A stretch of DNA of 7,147 nt from an uncultured Spirochaetaceae bacterium. GTDB taxonomy: Bacteria; Spirochaetota; Spirochaetia; SZUA-6; Bin103. The notes under the pieces were generated by a model. The model saw nothing but the letters and a program-made list of their open reading frames with translations. It did not search any database and was not told the DNA's origin. The stretch covers positions 1 to 7,147 of the forward strand of contig CAJWOB010000128.1 in NCBI GenBank assembly GCA_913043885.1. The letters are read 5' to 3'. A program made the translations under genes and the position numbers. Shown one piece after another: positions 5,408-7,147 of the stretch (position 1 is the first letter of the stretch; the number at the start of each line of letters is the position of its first letter).

Positions 5408-6774
5408 CACGTGCCAGCCAGGAGAAGGTAGAGATCGGCAACGTTGGTGTTGGTCGGCCCCGGCTTGAACAGCGCGTCCAGCGAGCGCAGGTACGCGTAT
5501 GAGTCGTTCCGCTCCAGGGCCCGGTGCGCGGCGGCGAGACCGCCGCTCCTGCGCGCAGCATCCACCACGCGACTGTCGACGAACGCGCCGGCGGCGTCGG
5601 TGGGGCCATCGTTACCGTCGGTCCCGGCCGCCAGCAGCGTGTGCGTCGGGGGCGCGTCGTCGGTCAGGGCCTCCACCAGGTAGGCCAGCGCCATCTCCTG
5701 GCAGCGGCCGCCGGTGCCGTCGCCACGTACCGTAACGGTCGTCTCGCCTCCGCACACCAGGCACACCGGCGCGGCTGCCGGGATGCCGCGGTCGGCGATG
5801 TCGCGACCCATGGCGTACAGCACCCGCGCCACCTCGCGCGCCTCGCCGCTGAGCTGGGTGGCCAACAGTAGCGGCGCCACACCGGCGGCCCGTATCGCGT
5901 CGACCGCTGCACCTGCGGCGGCCAGTCCGCTACCGACAAGCACGTTGTGCACCCGTGCGAAGGAGGGATGGTGCGCGTCCGGGGACTCGTCTACTTCGCC
6001 GCGGGCCCCGGCCTGTAGCAGTGCCAGCGCCGCCGGCGGAAAGCGACGCTCCTCGGTGGCGTGGCGGTCGAGGATCGCCAAGGCGTCGCCGAAGGTGGTG
6101 GTGTCCGGCACGGTGAGCCCGGAGGCGATGGTGTCCAGGCGGTCGCCGACCACATCGGACAGGATCAAGTTCAGCGAGGTGGCCGGGGCCAGCGCTGCCG
6201 CCAGCCGGCCGCCCTTGACGGCCGACAGGTGCTTACGTACGCAGTTGAGCTCGTGGATGGTAGCCCCGCTCGCCAGCAGCGCCGCGGTTATCTCGCGTTG
6301 GTCCTCCAGGCTGACCCGTAGCCCGCCGGCCTGGAGTGGGGCCGCCAGCAGTGCCGAGCCGCCACCCGATATCACCGAAATCACCAGCGTGCGTTCGTCG
6401 GCCGCGCCACACTCCGCCAGCAGTCGCTCGGCGGCGGAGACGCAGGTCTCGTCGGGAACCGGATGGCTCGCCTCCAGCAGCTCCACCCGATCCAGCGGCG
6501 CCACATGGCCTTGCTTGGTTACCACCACGCCGCCCGCCACCCGGTCGCCGAGCACCTGCTCCACGCCGCGCGCCATGCTCGCCGCCGCCTTGCCTACCCC
6601 TATCACGCGCACCCGGTCGTAGGCACGGAGATCGATTCGCGTCTGGCTGCCGTCGGCGGAGGTGGCGACGAGCTGGTTGCCCGCCACGCGGAGCTGATCG
6701 TGCAGCATCAGCTCGGGATCCACCCGGCGGATGGCAGCTCGATACGCGTTCTCCAACAGCGTACGGCCCTTCAT
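5407..6774 (-). CDS. Glycerate 2-kinase (DUF4147/MOFRL family)
   Basis: This 455-residue protein matches the TtuD/GckA-type glycerate kinases, which phosphorylate D-glycerate with ATP to 2-phosphoglycerate and so feed lower glycolysis or gluconeogenesis. The N-terminal DUF4147 domain shows GVGKAAASMA (59-68), SHPVPDE (103-109), SGGGSALL (136-143), NCVRKHLSAVKGGR (177-190) and LSDVVGD (205-211). The C-terminal MOFRL domain shows CGGETTVTV (341-349), GGRCQEMALAYL (355-366), AAGTDGNDGPTDA (382-394) and KPGPTNTNVADLYLL (437-451). Length and motif order are normal, so the enzyme should be active and cytoplasmic. ATG 6774 is chosen because it overlaps the beta-glucosidase stop as ATGA, GGAG lies 8 nt upstream, and the family starts near this point; a longer frame to 6903 only overlaps the glucosidase gene. 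Its stop overlaps the next start as TGATG. Confidence 0.96.
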   Translation of the reverse strand: MKGRTLLENAYRAAIRRVDPELMLHDQLRVAGNQLVATSADGSQTRIDLRAYDRVRVIGVGKAAASMARGVEQVLGDRVAGGVVVTKQGHVAPLDRVELLEASHPVPDETCVSAAERLLAECGAADERTLVISVISGGGSALLAAPLQAGGLRVSLEDQREITAALLASGATIHELNCVRKHLSAVKGGRLAAALAPATSLNLILSDVVGDRLDTIASGLTVPDTTTFGDALAILDRHATEERRFPPAALALLQAGARGEVDESPDAHHPSFARVHNVLVGSGLAAAGAAVDAIRAAGVAPLLLATQLSGEAREVARVLYAMGRDIADRGIPAAAPVCLVCGGETTVTVRGDGTGGRCQEMALAYLVEALTDDAPPTHTLLAAGTDGNDGPTDAAGAFVDSRVVDAARRSGGLAAAHRALERNDSYAYLRSLDALFKPGPTNTNVADLYLLLAGT

Positions 6775-7147
6775 CGATCCAGCTCCGCGCCGTCTGACGC
6801 AATGCAGCGCTGGTACCAGCGGTAGCTGGCCTTGGGAGTCCGCTGTAGCGACCCGAAGTCGACGCGCACCAGGCCGAATCGCTTGGCATACCCGTAGGCC
6901 CACTCGAAGTTGTCCAGCAGCGACCAGGCGAAGTAGCCCCGCACATCGGCACCCGACGACCTCGCTTCCTGCAGCACCTGCAGATGATCACGCAGGAACC
7001 CGATGCGGTCGGCATCGTCGACGAAGTCGCTGTCGTTCGCTGCGTCCTCGAATGCAGCCCCGTTCTCGGTGACGTATAGCGGAAGCGGGCCGTAGTCGCC
7101 GTGGACCCGCGACAGCAGCTCGCCAAGCCCATCCGGGTAGACCTCCC
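6771..7147 (-). CDS. GH1 family beta-glucosidase, C-terminal part (5' end outside window)
   Basis: The last 124 residues of a glycoside hydrolase family 1 enzyme are present. The YVTENGAA segment carries the catalytic nucleophile Glu (codon 7067-7065). The hallmark GYFAWSLLDNFEWAYGYAKR follows, where the Glu-Trp pair normally binds the sugar in the -1 site, and then RFGLVRVDF and the closing TPKASYRWYQ. GH1 enzymes are retaining beta-glycosidases that release glucose or galactose from the non-reducing end of beta-glycosides such as cellobiose. The general acid Glu (in the TxNEP motif) and any signal peptide lie beyond the window edge, so location and exact substrate cannot be judged. The stop overlaps the glycerate kinase start (ATGA), so the two are very likely co-translated. 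Confidence 0.95.
   Translation of the reverse strand, partial: EVYPDGLGELLSRVHGDYGPLPLYVTENGAAFEDAANDSDFVDDADRIGFLRDHLQVLQEARSSGADVRGYFAWSLLDNFEWAYGYAKRFGLVRVDFGSLQRTPKASYRWYQRCIASDGAELDR

Noticed and set aside
4413..5609. A continuous 398-codon minus-strand frame across several genes
   Set aside because: Only its last 93 codons belong to a real gene (the frameshifted one). The rest is a GC-rich shadow of the kinase and exported-protein genes, with Arg/Ser-rich nonsense composition.
6775..6903. Longer N-terminus for glycerate kinase
   Set aside because: It would lie wholly within the GH1 coding sequence. The ATG at 6774 has a ribosome site, an ATGA overlap and the usual family start.

Overview
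The window is GC-rich, roughly two thirds G+C by eye, and looks like chromosomal DNA from a myxobacterium or relative (Myxococcota). The main clue is the first gene. It is a cysteine-rich presumed surface protein with three 20-residue repeats of the C-x2-GV-[DN]2-DC type, which are abundant in that phylum. No tRNA, rRNA, insertion sequence, phage gene or CRISPR array is visible.

Layout. Positions 1-1163 (+) hold the C-terminal part of the cysteine-rich protein. Facing it is a possible 90-residue charged helical protein (1217-1489, -) with no convincing start. Positions 1490-1803 are intergenic. There the minus strand carries a strong intrinsic terminator, a 24-bp palindrome and a possible sigma-70-type promoter, together outlining a short transcript of about 200 nt with no clear gene. 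An amidase-signature hydrolase follows (1804-3186, +).

The rest of the window is one minus-strand gene cluster read from 7147 down to 3174. In order it holds the C-terminal end of a GH1 beta-glucosidase, a glycerate 2-kinase (MOFRL family), a small exported protein interrupted by an in-frame TGA, a conserved uncharacterised protein interrupted by a frameshift, and a DUF1015 protein. Junctions are very tight: ATGA at GH1/kinase, TGATG at kinase/exported protein, and 18 nt before DUF1015. The 3' ends of DUF1015 and the amidase overlap by 13 bp.

Working together (inference). The overlapping stop and start codons imply co-translation of sugar-cleaving and glycerate-phosphorylating enzymes. The kinase would send glycerate to 2-phosphoglycerate in lower glycolysis. 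DUF1015 genes, as I recall, often lie beside serine-biosynthesis genes in other bacteria, so a glycerate/serine link is possible but unproven. The two broken genes lie next to each other between intact genes. They may reflect local sequence errors, early decay or, for the TGA, readthrough. The most likely undescribed element is the orphan minus-strand transcript unit at about 1490-1736.
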